A stretch of DNA of 64,000 bases from the NCBI GenBank assembly GCA_030490835.1, contig CM059971.1:101250095-101314094 (forward strand), read 5' to 3'. The notes below the pieces were generated by a model that searched no databases, was not told the DNA's origin, and saw only the letters and a program-made list of their open reading frames with translations. The position numbers were made by a program, and so were the translations under genes. Numbering within the stretch: position 1 is the first letter of the stretch; every line of letters starts with the position of its first letter. Below, in pieces: positions 35,305 through 48,453 of this stretch. Source of the stretch: Annona cherimola. Lineage: Eukaryota; Streptophyta; Magnoliopsida; Magnoliales; Annonaceae.

Positions 35305-38300
35305 ATGGATCCCTTCAAACCTCCCTTCCCACGCAATCGTGAAAGGTACTTCGCTGTACCTCTTAAGCATCAAGTCGTTCATCCTCCTCCCAGTCCCCTT
35401 CTCCATCCGCTTCATCAGCCACGCATCTCATCCCCATCTTCTCCACCCCGTCCCTCCCGCCACCCCTACAACTCCGCCTTTCATCATATCGACCCAAGAA
35501 GGCCCCTGCCCCCCCCGAACCCAGGTCGCCCTAACGATCACGCCGCCGACCTTCTCGCCCATCTCCCGATCTCCGATGGCCGGAGCTACCTGGCCAACGA
35601 CACGGTCGCCTCTCCTGTTTTCTTCCGGGACGGAGTGCCTCGGTCGGTTCGTAGGCGCTCTCCGCCCCCGATTGGATGGGAGAAGCATGCTCCGCGCTCT
35701 CCTGACGGCCTCCGCCACCACCAAGGCCGTCCTGCCCCTTTATTGGAGGCTGCGGGACCTGCGCACGTAATTCGGAAGAGGTTCGACCCGCAGACAGGGA
35801 GATTCGAATTCGTCCACGAGGGTCGCGTTGATGAGCCGGGGGATCGGAGGGACCATCAGCAACACGAAGAGAACCGTCGCGTTCGTCGCTGTATCGACCC
35901 TAGGTTTGAGCCGTTCATTCTCAATTCAGTTCCTTCCTCTTCATCTGCTGCCGTTGATCCTGATCATCGCAGGCCAGTGGAATGGGCAGCACGGAGTAAA
36001 GGCCAATTTGACTCCATAGAAAATCTTGAGAGGAGTGCAGCCGTGAAGCCCGAAAAGATTATCTATAACTTCGATGGTCCAGTATCGCCTGACTACAGTA
36101 GGGATAGATACCTCATTGCTGGCCTGAAACCTCCTGATCACAGCTCAGTCAAGAAGACTATGAGGACTAGACGTACTGTTGAAGCTCCAAGACTCCTTGA
36201 GCCCAACTCAGCTGTGAGGGCGGCACGTATTGGACACTTTCTTGATGATTTTAATATTTCTAAATCTCCTGATTACACCCCCCTAGATATGGACAACCGG
36301 ATCAGATATCCTTTGGATGGTCCTAAATCCCCTGATCATAGCTCCATTAAGCGCGACTCTAGGCTTAGACACTCTTTCGGTGGCTGGAAACCTCTTGATC
36401 ACATCTCAGTTGAGGGAGCCAAATGGGATCGTGACCCATTTGAAGCTATGAGACCACTTCAGCAGCTTGTTGAGAGAGAACCAGTGGATGATGATGATGT
36501 GTGGTTTCACCAGCCACATTCATGGGAGAAAGCTAAGGAAGCCCTCAGGCATGATGATAATTCAACGCGAGTTGTTCATGGAACACGTTTGCCCCTCCAT
36601 GCGAGGCTTGGTGATGGCAAGAAGATGATGGGTCATGAGAAGTTGCAGAAGCCAAGTGCATTGCTCAGAATACAACCTGCAAGTAAGCCTAACAGAAAAA
36701 GGAAAGAGGAGCTGTTACTCTCTTCAGCTAACGTTGATAGCTTGAGCAATACTGACCTTAAAGGCAAAGCTATTGAATCATTACCACAACATTTACTGGA
36801 AAAGGATGCATATTCAGAACTTGATGTCCGTGCAAGGCACAATGAAGGCAAGAAGATGGTTCGTCATGAGAAGTTGCAGAAGCCAAGTGCATTGCTCAGA
36901 ATACAACCTGCAGGCAAGCTTATCAGGAAAAGGATAGATGAGCCATTGGTCTCTTCAGCAATAGTTGATGGCTTGAGCAGTATTGACCTGAAAGGTCAAG
37001 CTGTTGAACCATCAACACAATATGTCTCAGAAAAGGACTCGCCTTTGGAACTTGATGTTTCTTTTAAATCCAATTCGTTGGTGGCTAAACCCATTTCAAT
37101 TCCCCCTGCAAAGCCAAATGCCAAGTCCAACAAGATGGTCTTAGAAAGGAAAAAGAAGAAGAAGGTTATAAAACGATTTGTGAGCAGTCCTGTAGAAGAA
37201 GCAACTGAAAAAAGTAGCCCAGCTTTGCTTTCAGATCCTCTTCCAAATGAAATACAATATTCAGAAGTCAAAGAAGACAGCAGGCCAAGCCCAAGGATGG
37301 ATGGAAATGGTACTGTGGATGTTTTGTCTAGCTCTCCTTGTCAGGATTTAAAACAAACAGAAGTAGGGGAAGTAAAGTTCTCTAATGCCGGCTCCTCCGA
37401 TTATGCTGCTTTGGTTTCTTGTCCTCCTGAGGTAGTGTTGCTAGACGACAGTTCAGTGGAAGGATCCCCTCAGGTTGCTGCTGTTACAGAAGACCAGAAG
37501 GGTCATAAATTTCATGAGGAGGATGAGATGAAGATTTTTTGTCCAGAAAGGGACTTCACTTCTTATGGCAAGGACGTGGTAGTTTTGGATTCACAATCTC
37601 CTTCTACATCTTTATCAGGTGGTGGACTGCAAGATGTAATTCCTGCTGAGGCTCTGAGTGATGGTCATGGGAATTATCTTGAAGCAGGTGTTGTAGAATG
37701 TGAACAAGGAAAAAAGGATAAGATGGAAGCCAGCACAGTGGAAGAGTGTGGAATGATGAGCAGCGGAAATTGTAAAGATGCAGAGGAAGCGATTTCACAG
37801 GAGGATGAAGGGGGTATTTTTTCTTTGGGTGTACAAGCTTCAGACTTTGATCGCAGATCACCAACTGTTGCTCCTGTTGGTGATGCCACAAATCGAATGG
37901 TTGAGGGACCGCATCAATATGTCAGTATGCAGTCTGAAGAGCAAGTATTACCTGTCACTACAGATACTGCCAATGACGATGATATACTGCATTCCCCCGA
38001 TCAACTTTCAACTATAAGTTCTCCAGAATCTTTGCCTGTGGTATCAGAAGCTGCCATTCCAAATACAGATCAGTCTTTGTGTCAGCCATTAGATGAAACT
38101 CACCCCATGGATCCTGAAAACAAGTTTGTTGAGAGGTCTGATGGAGAAGATAATCATGTCCTGAAGTCCCAAAAGTCTGACGTATCAGCATGTGAAGTTG
38201 GTGTTCAGTTGACAGATGTAAATGATCACATGATCCATGTGACGGAACCCGCATTGGTATTTCAAGAAATCAAAAGACCAAAAGCCGATACAAAATCACC

Positions 38301-41300
38301 TGCCAATGAATTACCCAGCAAAACCACCCATCATGTCTCTGGTATTCCCAGGTCATTTCGCCATTCAGCCGCATTTGTTTCTGGTTCTGTGAAAAACACC
38401 TCTGCCAACAGTATGAAACCCCGAACATGGCGCCGGACTGGTTTTTCTTCTTCATCTCCTTCACCAGCTCGTGAATCAAGTTTGAGTAATGTATCTTTTC
38501 AACAACAGTCTTCTAAAAGAGCTGGAAATCTTCAGGCCATGGCTTATATTCGTAAAGGTAACAGCCTGGTGAGAAATTTTGCTGCAGGCACTGCTTTGTC
38601 CTGGGCATCCCAGGGATTGAGTACTAATATTTCTTTGGCGCATATGACAAATGGAGATAAAACGCTTGGTCATGCAGATATTGAAAGAAAACCAAAGAAT
38701 AACACCTCTTCAAAAACAGCTGTAAACCCTTATACCGAAAGGCCCAACACACACCCGTTACCACATGCAACCATGGCACATAATTGTTCTGTTAAGCTCC
38801 CTAATATTTCTTCTAATTCAACAACAGTTGAGAAACAGGCTGTTTCCGAAAATTTTCTATGTGGAACTTCTGACCCTGTTAAACCTACTGAGGTTGAGGA
38901 TGCTCCATGGTCTGTAAAAGCTTCTGAAAAACAATCTGTTGATGTACTTACTGAGCAATTGAAAACCCATGGTGCATTAGATGTTGGCAAATCAAAGTCC
39001 CCCAAGACAAAATCAAAGAAGATGATATATGTGAAGCGTAAGTCAAATCAGCTAGTTGCTGCTCCCAGGCCTGAAATTCAAGAATTGGCTGTCCCTAGCA
39101 CAAGTAGGACACAAGCATTGTCATGTTCTAGAACGAGCGATTTCTATTATAAGAGGAAAAAGAATCAGCTTGTTCTGAACAATGTGTCTGTAGAAACTCA
39201 AACGAAGCCAGCAACTGCTGCTGTCCCTGATGACATTTCGAATTTGGAAGGGCAAAGGGCCACTAAGCTCTCCTATTTCAAGTATAGCGAAGTTCTAAAT
39301 AAAAGGAGGTTTCATAAAGGTCCGTTTCAACCATTATTACTAATTTCTCCCTGGATAATGGGTTGTTTTAGCTATGCTGCTAGTACTTCTGATTAGCAGG
39401 ACCTGCCTCAAGAAATTTTGTTTCCTTCTCTTTTCTTGCATCTGCTTGCTATCCGGTGGCTTTCTCTTTATTTATGTATGTACATAACTTTTTTGAATAT
39501 AATGGCCTCAGAAGAGAAGTGACCTGATCCTGAGAACCAACAGCTCCACTTTTTTATGCAGCACTCAACAGCTACAAAAATTTGAAGCGGAGGAAAATAA
39601 GAGAACATTCTTGTGACAATATGCTTCAATGTCCTTACTGTTCTATAAATTTCTCCTTTGCCTAATATCCAGTTACTGTTATGAGCAGAATATCCAACAC
39701 TGTACTGTCATTTGGTGTCATTTTATATTGGAAATGAAATTGAAAGCATGAGGACATTGCAGATTTTAAATTTGCAAGGTAGCTGAACTAAAGTTTGTAA
39801 TTTTGGCTTGGAGTTAGAATTGATTCAGTAGCTGGTCTGGGCTTTGTCAACCAGGCTGTGCAACCAAACTTTCTTTGCTTGCCTCTATTTTTGCAGTGTG
39901 CATACATCATCTGTATTAAGATTTGCAAATCCTTCTGCCCTTCAACATCTTCATCTTTTCTGTTGTTGGACTTGATGGAGAAGCATTTAAGTTTTGGTGC
40001 TTTCTTCACTGCTGCTTACTAACCTGTTACATCTTTATTCCTTCTTGGACTACGGCCGTGCTTTTCTACAATTGCCTCAGAAATGTTTTTATTTAACGCT
40101 CCCATTCAAGGAAAGTTGATATAGTTTCTGTAAAAATTTCCTATAGAAAATCATTCGTTTTGATCTTGTGAATGGGCTTGTGTGTGTATGATGGAATTCA
40201 TGATTAATTTTATCTCTGTCTCTGCATTACTCCACAGTTTGCAACGATTTAGATTGACCTTTCAAATGGTAACTATGCCTGTGGCTCGCCAGGTTTTCAT
40301 TTCAACCCCAATGAGTTGAGATAAGACCTTGCCACTACAGTACTACAATCTTACTACCAATCTGGTTTGTGAAGCCTTGACTGGTATATGTTGTTGACTT
40401 ACTGAACCTGTAAAAATATCTTTAAGTAATCTGTTTTTGTTAAATCTTGATTGGGTAGATGTTATTGGCACCTGCCAAAATCTCTTTAAGCAGTCTGGTT
40501 CGCTGAGTCTTGATTTGTTAAGTGTTATTGGCTTCCTGAACCTAATCAATACCTTAATTCTTGTTCTTCTTGCATGAGATCAGAGCTTTGAGAAGCCTCA
40601 TGTTGAGTTTACTTTCTGCAGCTATAGAAGGGACACGAAAAACTTCAAAGTTGGCACTGGTATGGAGTCTAGGTGGCATGCGGTCTCACAGCAAAGATAC
40701 GACCTCTTTGCAACAATCGAATGTTCTGCCTTACCTTGTCCCATGGAAGAGAACGACATACTGGAGATCTATCAAACATGATAGTGCAGTTCCAAAGAGC
40801 CCATTTTCGCTGATGAGGTCCATTATATTTGTATTAAGATGCTTCTTTTTGTTTATTCATATGTTAATTTTATCTTCGTTTTTGTTTGTTTGTATTGTTG
40901 AGATAATCCTGATGCAGTATGCATGTATTGGGGATATTTCTTTGCTTTTTGTAGGAAATTAAAATTATCACGGAAGAGAGATGCATTATACACAAGATCA
41001 AAAAATGGATTTTCTTTACGAAAATCCAGGGTACTAAGTATTGGTGGGTCTAATCTGAAGTGGTCGAAGTCTATCGAGGCACGCTCGAAAAAGGCTAATG
41101 AGGTCAGTAATCTTAGCCATCTTATCATTTTTGAGTTATGTGCTGATATGTGTATGAAATTTGTTGCATTATACAAAATGTTTTCAGTTGTGATGGGGTA
41201 TATTTCTAACTTGCTAAATATGTACATGCTTGTGAACATACTTGCTCCCATACTTGCCAAATGCCTCCCCTTGTGGTTGTTTCTTTAAGAATTAGATGGT

Positions 41301-44300
41301 GTGTGTTCAGAAATTCAGAATCACTTGTGAAGGTAGTAAACAACTATTAGAACTCTGGATTCAGCACAACAAGCAAGTCATTTACAAACCAGAAACTGTG
41401 TTTTGAATCCCTACTTTCCTATTGTGTGTCATAAATAGAGCATCAAAAGAAGCAGGAAATGGAATTCGTGAATAAGTCATAGTGGTGAATTGATTAGAAG
41501 GGAAAAAAAAAGGATCTGAGTTGTATATAATTAGCAGTGGTAGACTGGTAGTGAAATGCAAGCAGTGGTGAGTTGGATCCTGGAAGTAGAGGTATGGTGC
41601 CATGGAAAGATCAGATTGTGGTGTGGTGATTATGACTTTTTTTTTCAGAGTACGAATACTAATGGATGTGGTGGCATGTTGCATTTTAACTACTAAAACA
41701 AACACTAGCAATGGTGTTCAACAGTGCACTTGCTAGTTTTCATGTCCAACAGAAATACTTGGGAGTTTTTATAGTTGACTGTTAGTTAACCAAGATTGAG
41801 ACTGTCCCAGGAATAAATAACAATGCATGCAGAAGTGGCTTATGTGAAATATGTGCATGAATTAAGGTTGCTTAGTATGACACTTGTATCAACAATGGCC
41901 TTCTGGCTTGTCCTGGTTTTATTTTCAGAGCCATTTGTTGATCTTATGCAAAGCTATATCAATAATAGCCGTGCAGGCTGAATGGCCAACCTGGTCTTGC
42001 CTTTACATACTAAAGGATTGAGTTCTTTTGTTGGTTTATATTGCTGTATGGATTCTCCTTCTGTTGCTGCAGCATGCTTTGGGCTCAACCCAGTTCATTA
42101 TTATATGATTGTTTGGGATGACAGGAAGCTGGAGTTATCAATCTATCCTGTTTGGTTCATCCATTATTTCCTACACTTATTGTTCTACTGGCAGTGTTTT
42201 GCTGAATCCTTACGGAAATACAAAAAAAAAAAATTCAGTAAAATACCCCTGGGAATTAAATTCCAATCAGATCTAATTAGATCTGAATGCTTGCCTCTCA
42301 AAAATGGACAATGTCTTGTTATTTGTCTCAAAAGAAAAAAGTTGCTATTATTCAACATTGTGATTTACATTTTTATACAGTACTACAATTTATGTCTCAA
42401 GTTTTCACTGTTGATTGAATTTTGTCTATTAAAGAGCAGCTATTGGCTTCCTTGCATGTTATATTTGTATCAGTTTTTGTTTTTGGATTTACCTATCAGT
42501 ATGTTTCGTATATGAATTGACATTCTTATTCTGGACTGTAGGAAGCTACACTTGCAGTTGCTGCAGTAGAGAGGGAGAAAAGGGAACAGATGGTTGCTGG
42601 TCGTTTTTCTATCAATGCAATAGATAGAAGTTGCACCTATCGTAAATCATCACAAGGTACTGACATGCTATCATCTGAAGCGATTAGCAATTTGCAACTA
42701 CAGGAGAGATCTGATGTGGGCAACAGCCTTATTGTTTTAATTTGTAAAATAACAAGGCATTGGTGTCACATGTGTTTACTTCTCTATCAGCTATCTGTTT
42801 TGTTGGCTTCTTCTCAAGGATAAGTGAAATGTACTTCTGTCTGCAGGAGAGCGCATTTTCCGTATTGGCTGCTTTCGTTATAAAATGGATGTGTCTAAAA
42901 GGACATTACTGAGGATACCAGGTAATTTATTTGGCCATTTTTACTTCTTCGATGTGCTAATCCTTTACTTCAGTACTTGATCATAAGATCGTACTTGAGC
43001 GAGAGGAAATGACCTTTTGTTGTTGGGTCTGTGTATCTATTACTCGAGTTTGTTATCTTTTAAAACCTAAGTTGGTCTGGGAGACCCATGCTAGGAGGAG
43101 TTATTGGGCTGAAACATCAGCTCATTGTCCAGAGTGTTGATCTGTTAAGTAATGAGCTATTCGTAAAATCCAACTGGAAGAGATGGTCTTATGTCACCAA
43201 AATAGATACCCACCGCTGACTTCTGGCATTTTATTTAGCATGATTGGATGCTGAGCACCAGAGCAAACCTTTCTATTGGAAGCTCTTATATGTCTTACAG
43301 TCATTTTTAAAATTTAATTGTCACGTAATCATTTCAAATGATTTTGAATTTTTAGAATGTATTAGTCTTATATATAGATTTTAAACTTAAAAAATCAGGC
43401 CCACTTCTATGAAACCCCATTTATTTTTATTATTTTGATGGTCGATGAAAAATCCACTAAATCTATTGTATTTAGCATCATGATGTGTTATTATGGAAAC
43501 TCTTTCATTTGTTTAGTATCACTGTATACGAGCCTAATCTATAAATGTGTAAAATCAATGTAATAAAATAATTTAATGCTTAAAACAATTTTAAGTAGTA
43601 TGTTCAACATCCAAACCATTCTAAAATGGATCTCGATTATAGACATCATGATGTATTTTAAGCTAAAATACATCATTCATAATTAGTTAGATTTTTTTTT
43701 TCTTTATAAACATGTTTTTCTAAGTGTGCTTTTACCATTTTACAATACTTTTACATATTTATTTTTGATTTTTTTAAAAAATTAGCTTTTTGGGGGTTTG
43801 AAAATGACTTAAATGCCCCTCAAATTGATTTTTTTAAAACATTGAAAATAAATTTGTAATAGTATTGTAAAATGGCAAAGCTTGATATATGAATTAAATA
43901 CACAAGGTGTATTTGGAAAGTGATAAAACTTTTGGATGAAAAATTTTTGGTATAAAAGTTTTCAAAATGGAAGAAATGATGTGATGTGATAGGGGTAATG
44001 ATAAGGAGTAAAAAAATAAAGTTGAAATAGATAGGTTAGTTATATAGATAGTCGTATATAAATGATGGAAAAGTTGGATAATTGTATAGGAAGATGTGGA
44101 GAAATAATTAAAAAATAGGGTAGTTGTGGAGAGTGAAAAGTTTTGGATGTAAACAAACACACCCTTAGTAAAACATGTTTATGAAGAGAAAATAAAAAAA
44201 TCTAACTAATTGTAAAAACAAATAAGTGATGTATTTTAGTCTAAAATACATCATGATGTATAAATTGTGACTGCTTGTAAAATATCACTACTATGTAGAT

Positions 44301-47300
44301 AAATAATTCTGTAAATTATTATTACATTCTAACATATATGTGAATGGGTTTGAGCATTTTCCCAAATTTATACATGAATATATCTATGTTTGAGCAACCG
44401 TGGCCCATGCACATATTTGATTTTGATAAAGCTTGGTCTTTTAGTTGAACAAATGATGTTAAATACAATGAATGAATTAGATTTTGTACCAATCATCAAC
44501 ATCTTAAAAATGAAGGGGAGCACGAAATCGCTTCTATGTAACTTGGTTGCATAGAAGTGGAGCCCTCAGACGCTAGAGTATAGTGTGTAGGCCAATTTAC
44601 TATTTTAGACTCTTCGTGAGAATTATCTGTTAAAACTAGTTTTGCTAATTTATCAAATGTGGTTTCTCAAATATTATGCTCAACTTAATTTTTCCCCTGA
44701 ATTTCTAAAATTTTTGTTGTATTTATATTGTTCAGAGATTAATGCGCTTTCCTGTACATAATGCATACATTTGCATTTGGACAGCAATATGGTACCTTTG
44801 GTTAATGATGCACTCATTTTCTGTACTATTGCAGATGAGAAATCATCATGCTCTATGGATGCTAACTCTGGAAAGGAATCCAAGATTTCTTTTATTCCAA
44901 GGAGATTACTGATTGGAAATGATGAGTATGCAAGGATTTTGATATTACTTGTTCCTGATTTTAGTCTGCATCTGCTTTGTATACATCAAATTACTTCAAG
45001 TTACTATGTTTTTTGTTGCCTGATAATTTTTTTTGGAGGCTGCCAGCCATAAATTCTTTATCTTCATACCGACAATGGACAGGTATGTACGGATTGGAAA
45101 TGGTAATCAGCTTGTTCGAGATCCCAAAAGACTGACCCGGTTGTTGGCTAGTGAGAAAATTCGATGGAGTTTGCATAATGCTCGTTTACGATTAGCAAGA
45201 AAGAAACAGTTCTGCCAGTTTTTTATGCGATTTGGGAAGTGCAGAAAGGATGATGGGAAGTGCCCATACATCCATGATCCTGATAAGGTGGCTGTCTGCA
45301 CAAAATTTCTGAAGGGTCTATGTGCTGATGCTAAGTGCAAACTAACTCATAAGGTGCAGCTTCGTTTCTATTATTTAATGCTCATAAAACCTACAATTTA
45401 GCCAGATTTTGTTATTTCCTTTCTTTTCTATGCTGTCTGTCTAACACTTACAGCGCTGCAAATACAGGTCATTCCAGAGAGAATGCAGGATTGCTCTTAT
45501 TTCCTGCAAGGTGACTGGGTCTTGCTCTCATTGCTTGTACATTTATTGGGTTTATTTGTTTGAAATGCCTATTAATCAATGAAAATGTTCATATAATGTT
45601 TTTTTGACAGGATTATGCACCAATGAGAGTTGTCCATATCGGCATGTAAATGTAAATCCTTGTGCTTCTGTTTGTGATGGGTTCCTTAGAGGCTATTGTG
45701 CCAATAGAAATGAGGTATGCATAAGGAATTTCACATTTTATATAGTTATTGGATCCCTTCTGGGGAAATTCTGGGACAATCTCTATTTCATGTAGCTTGT
45801 GATATTTCTTAATATATTTGTTCATTCAAATGCTGTCTACTTCAAGATCTCTTTGGTAGTACACTTGGAACACATCTTCATTTTTTATTACGTGCAGTGT
45901 TTCACCATCATAGTACATCTCTCTGGTATCATATCATCATCAATTTTTTTTTTTGGGGATTTCCACGAACAGTATCTTAGAAATTATACCCTACAGGATA
46001 TCTCTTCTTGTAACATGCCTGCCTACAATGAGTAAGTTTTATCTACATGTCATAATTCAGACAATGTAGGGTGTAAATGGTGATTTGCGTTCCATCCTTT
46101 TATGTTGCTGTGGCTGCATGTCATACTTCAGACAATTTAGATTGGAGCACAATGCATATCGGACTTACTATTCAAGGATTAAAACCCTTTGCTTTGCAAA
46201 ATTTTTGACAGGACATTTGATATTTGCGCTTTAATTTGGTTGAATACCAGGTTGAAGAGGCATGAATTTCATCAGTAATTTATCAATAGATTAGGACTGA
46301 TATCTCTTCAATTGTTGCAGTTTTGAATGATTTTCATCATATGGTTTGGTTCATACTAGTTGATTGTTTGTTTAAGCTTGAACTGTCATATTAATGTCAT
46401 AAATCCTTCATAATTTAGATTAATAAAAATATTTTCACATGTAATTGTTATATATTGATCATGATATCCATGGCGGCAATGTTTACATTAGACTGATGCA
46501 AGTGATTCTAGCCATGCAATGTTCAACATTAGACAGATGCAAGTGATTCTAGCCACTCAGTGTTCAACATTAGTCTGATGCAAGTGGTTCTAGCCATCAA
46601 CTAGTTTGTGGTTATATGTGAAATTAGCTGAAGCTTAACTCTCTTCAGTTATCCATTGCAAGGCACACAGCTTGTTTACATCCTCAAAATTTAATAGTTA
46701 AGTCCCTTTACAACATTGTGTTTCTGTCCTCCCACGGTCACACAACATTTCATAACATTAAGGTAAACGTAACATTTTTCATTTGTCAAGAAATAAAGAG
46801 CAAAATTTGTCTTAAAAAAAGGAAATAAAGAGCAAAATAAAGAAGAATAGGGGAGTGGAAATTATGGGCAGATGGTGATGATTGGTCGTGCAAGAGTGGC
46901 ATTGAAATTGTTATATGAAATGCAGGAGAATTTAAGCTGAAGGTGTAGAGATAATATATCCTGTGGAAAAATATGACACTGTTCACGAAGGGATGGGCCA
47001 GAATTTTCCATTTCCCATAAATACTTTTTTCATTCCCAAAAAACTTCTTATTTTATTTTCCATACAACTTTTCCTAATTTACATACACACAACAACACTT
47101 TTTTCATCCTACCGCACATCCCATACAACATCCCTCCCATTCCTTCCCATGACAGAGGACAAGGTGATATATTAAGAGGAAGTGGGGTGAAGACGTGAAA
47201 AGTTGTTGTTCCTAACATACAGCAACGCTTTTTTCAGGTCATCCCGCACATTCCAGTCAACATCCCATCCCATTCCTGAACAGCTGGATCTCAATTTTCC

Positions 47301-48421
47301 TTCTTGTGACAGATGACAAGGTGATATATTCACAGGAAGTGGGGTGAAGAGAACTTAGGAGAGCAGAGAGGGTTTTATTTTTGTTATAGGTTTTCTCCTC
47401 ACATTGATATTATTAAAGATACATTGATATTATTAATGACAGATACATTGATATTATTAAAGATATGTATGAGGGGGCTGTTACAAATGTGAGAACCATT
47501 AGTGGAGATACTAATGTCTTCCCAGTTAAAATAGGTTTACATCAAGGCTCAACCTTGAGTCCTTACCTTTTTACCTTAGTAATAGATGAAATTACTAGAC
47601 ATCTCCAAGAAGAAGTACCTTGGTGTATGTTATTTGCAGATGACATTGTTCTAATAGATGAAACTAAAGAAGGACTAAATTTAAAATTGAATAGGTGGGT
47701 AGATGCTTTAGAATCTAATGGTTTTAGAATCAGTCGCACAAAAACTGAATATATGAAATGCAATTTTAATAATAGTGAGAACCCGGATGAGGAACCAATT
47801 AAGATTTTAGATCAAGCAGTAACAAGAACTAATCACTTTCGGTACTTAGGATCAATAGTTCAAGAGAACGGGGAAATCGAGAAAGATATAATACATAGAA
47901 TTCAAGCAGGATGGAAGAAATGGAGAAGTGCGTCAGGAATTTTATGTGACCGTCGAGTCCCAGTCAAATTAAAAGGAAAATTTTATAAGACTGCGATTAG
48001 ACCTGCTATGCTTTATGGGGCAGAATGTTGGGCAGTTAAAGAGCAACATATACAAAAAATGAGCGTAGCGGAAATGAGAATGTTAAGGTGGATGAGTGGT
48101 AAAACAAGAAAAGATAAAATTAGGAATGAAATAATTCGAGAAAACTTAAAAGTGAGACCAATTTATGATAAAATGAGAGAAAATAGATTAAGATGGTTTG
48201 GTCATGTTAAAAGGAGACCTGAAGTCGCACCGGTTAGGAAAACAGAGTTTATCCAAGTAGAAGGTGGTAGGAGAATGAGAGGAAGACCCAAAAAAACATG
48301 GATGGAAGTAATTAAACAAGATTTAAAAAAAATTACAAATTACTGAAAATTTAGTCTTAAATCGCCAAGAATGGCGTAATAGAATCCATGCAGCCGACCC
48401 CACATAGGTGGGAAATGGCTT

Positions 48422-48453
<32 letters not shown>

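Noticed and set aside
35270..35770. 166-codon plus-strand frame overlapping the start of the CCCH gene
   Set aside because: Shadow frame of the Pro/Arg/His-rich first exon; the 35305 frame stays open for 4 kb and joins the zinc-finger exons in phase.
48422..48453. (TGATGA)n microsatellite as an independent feature
   Set aside because: It is the normal 3' tail of the RTE insertion, bounded by the target duplication.
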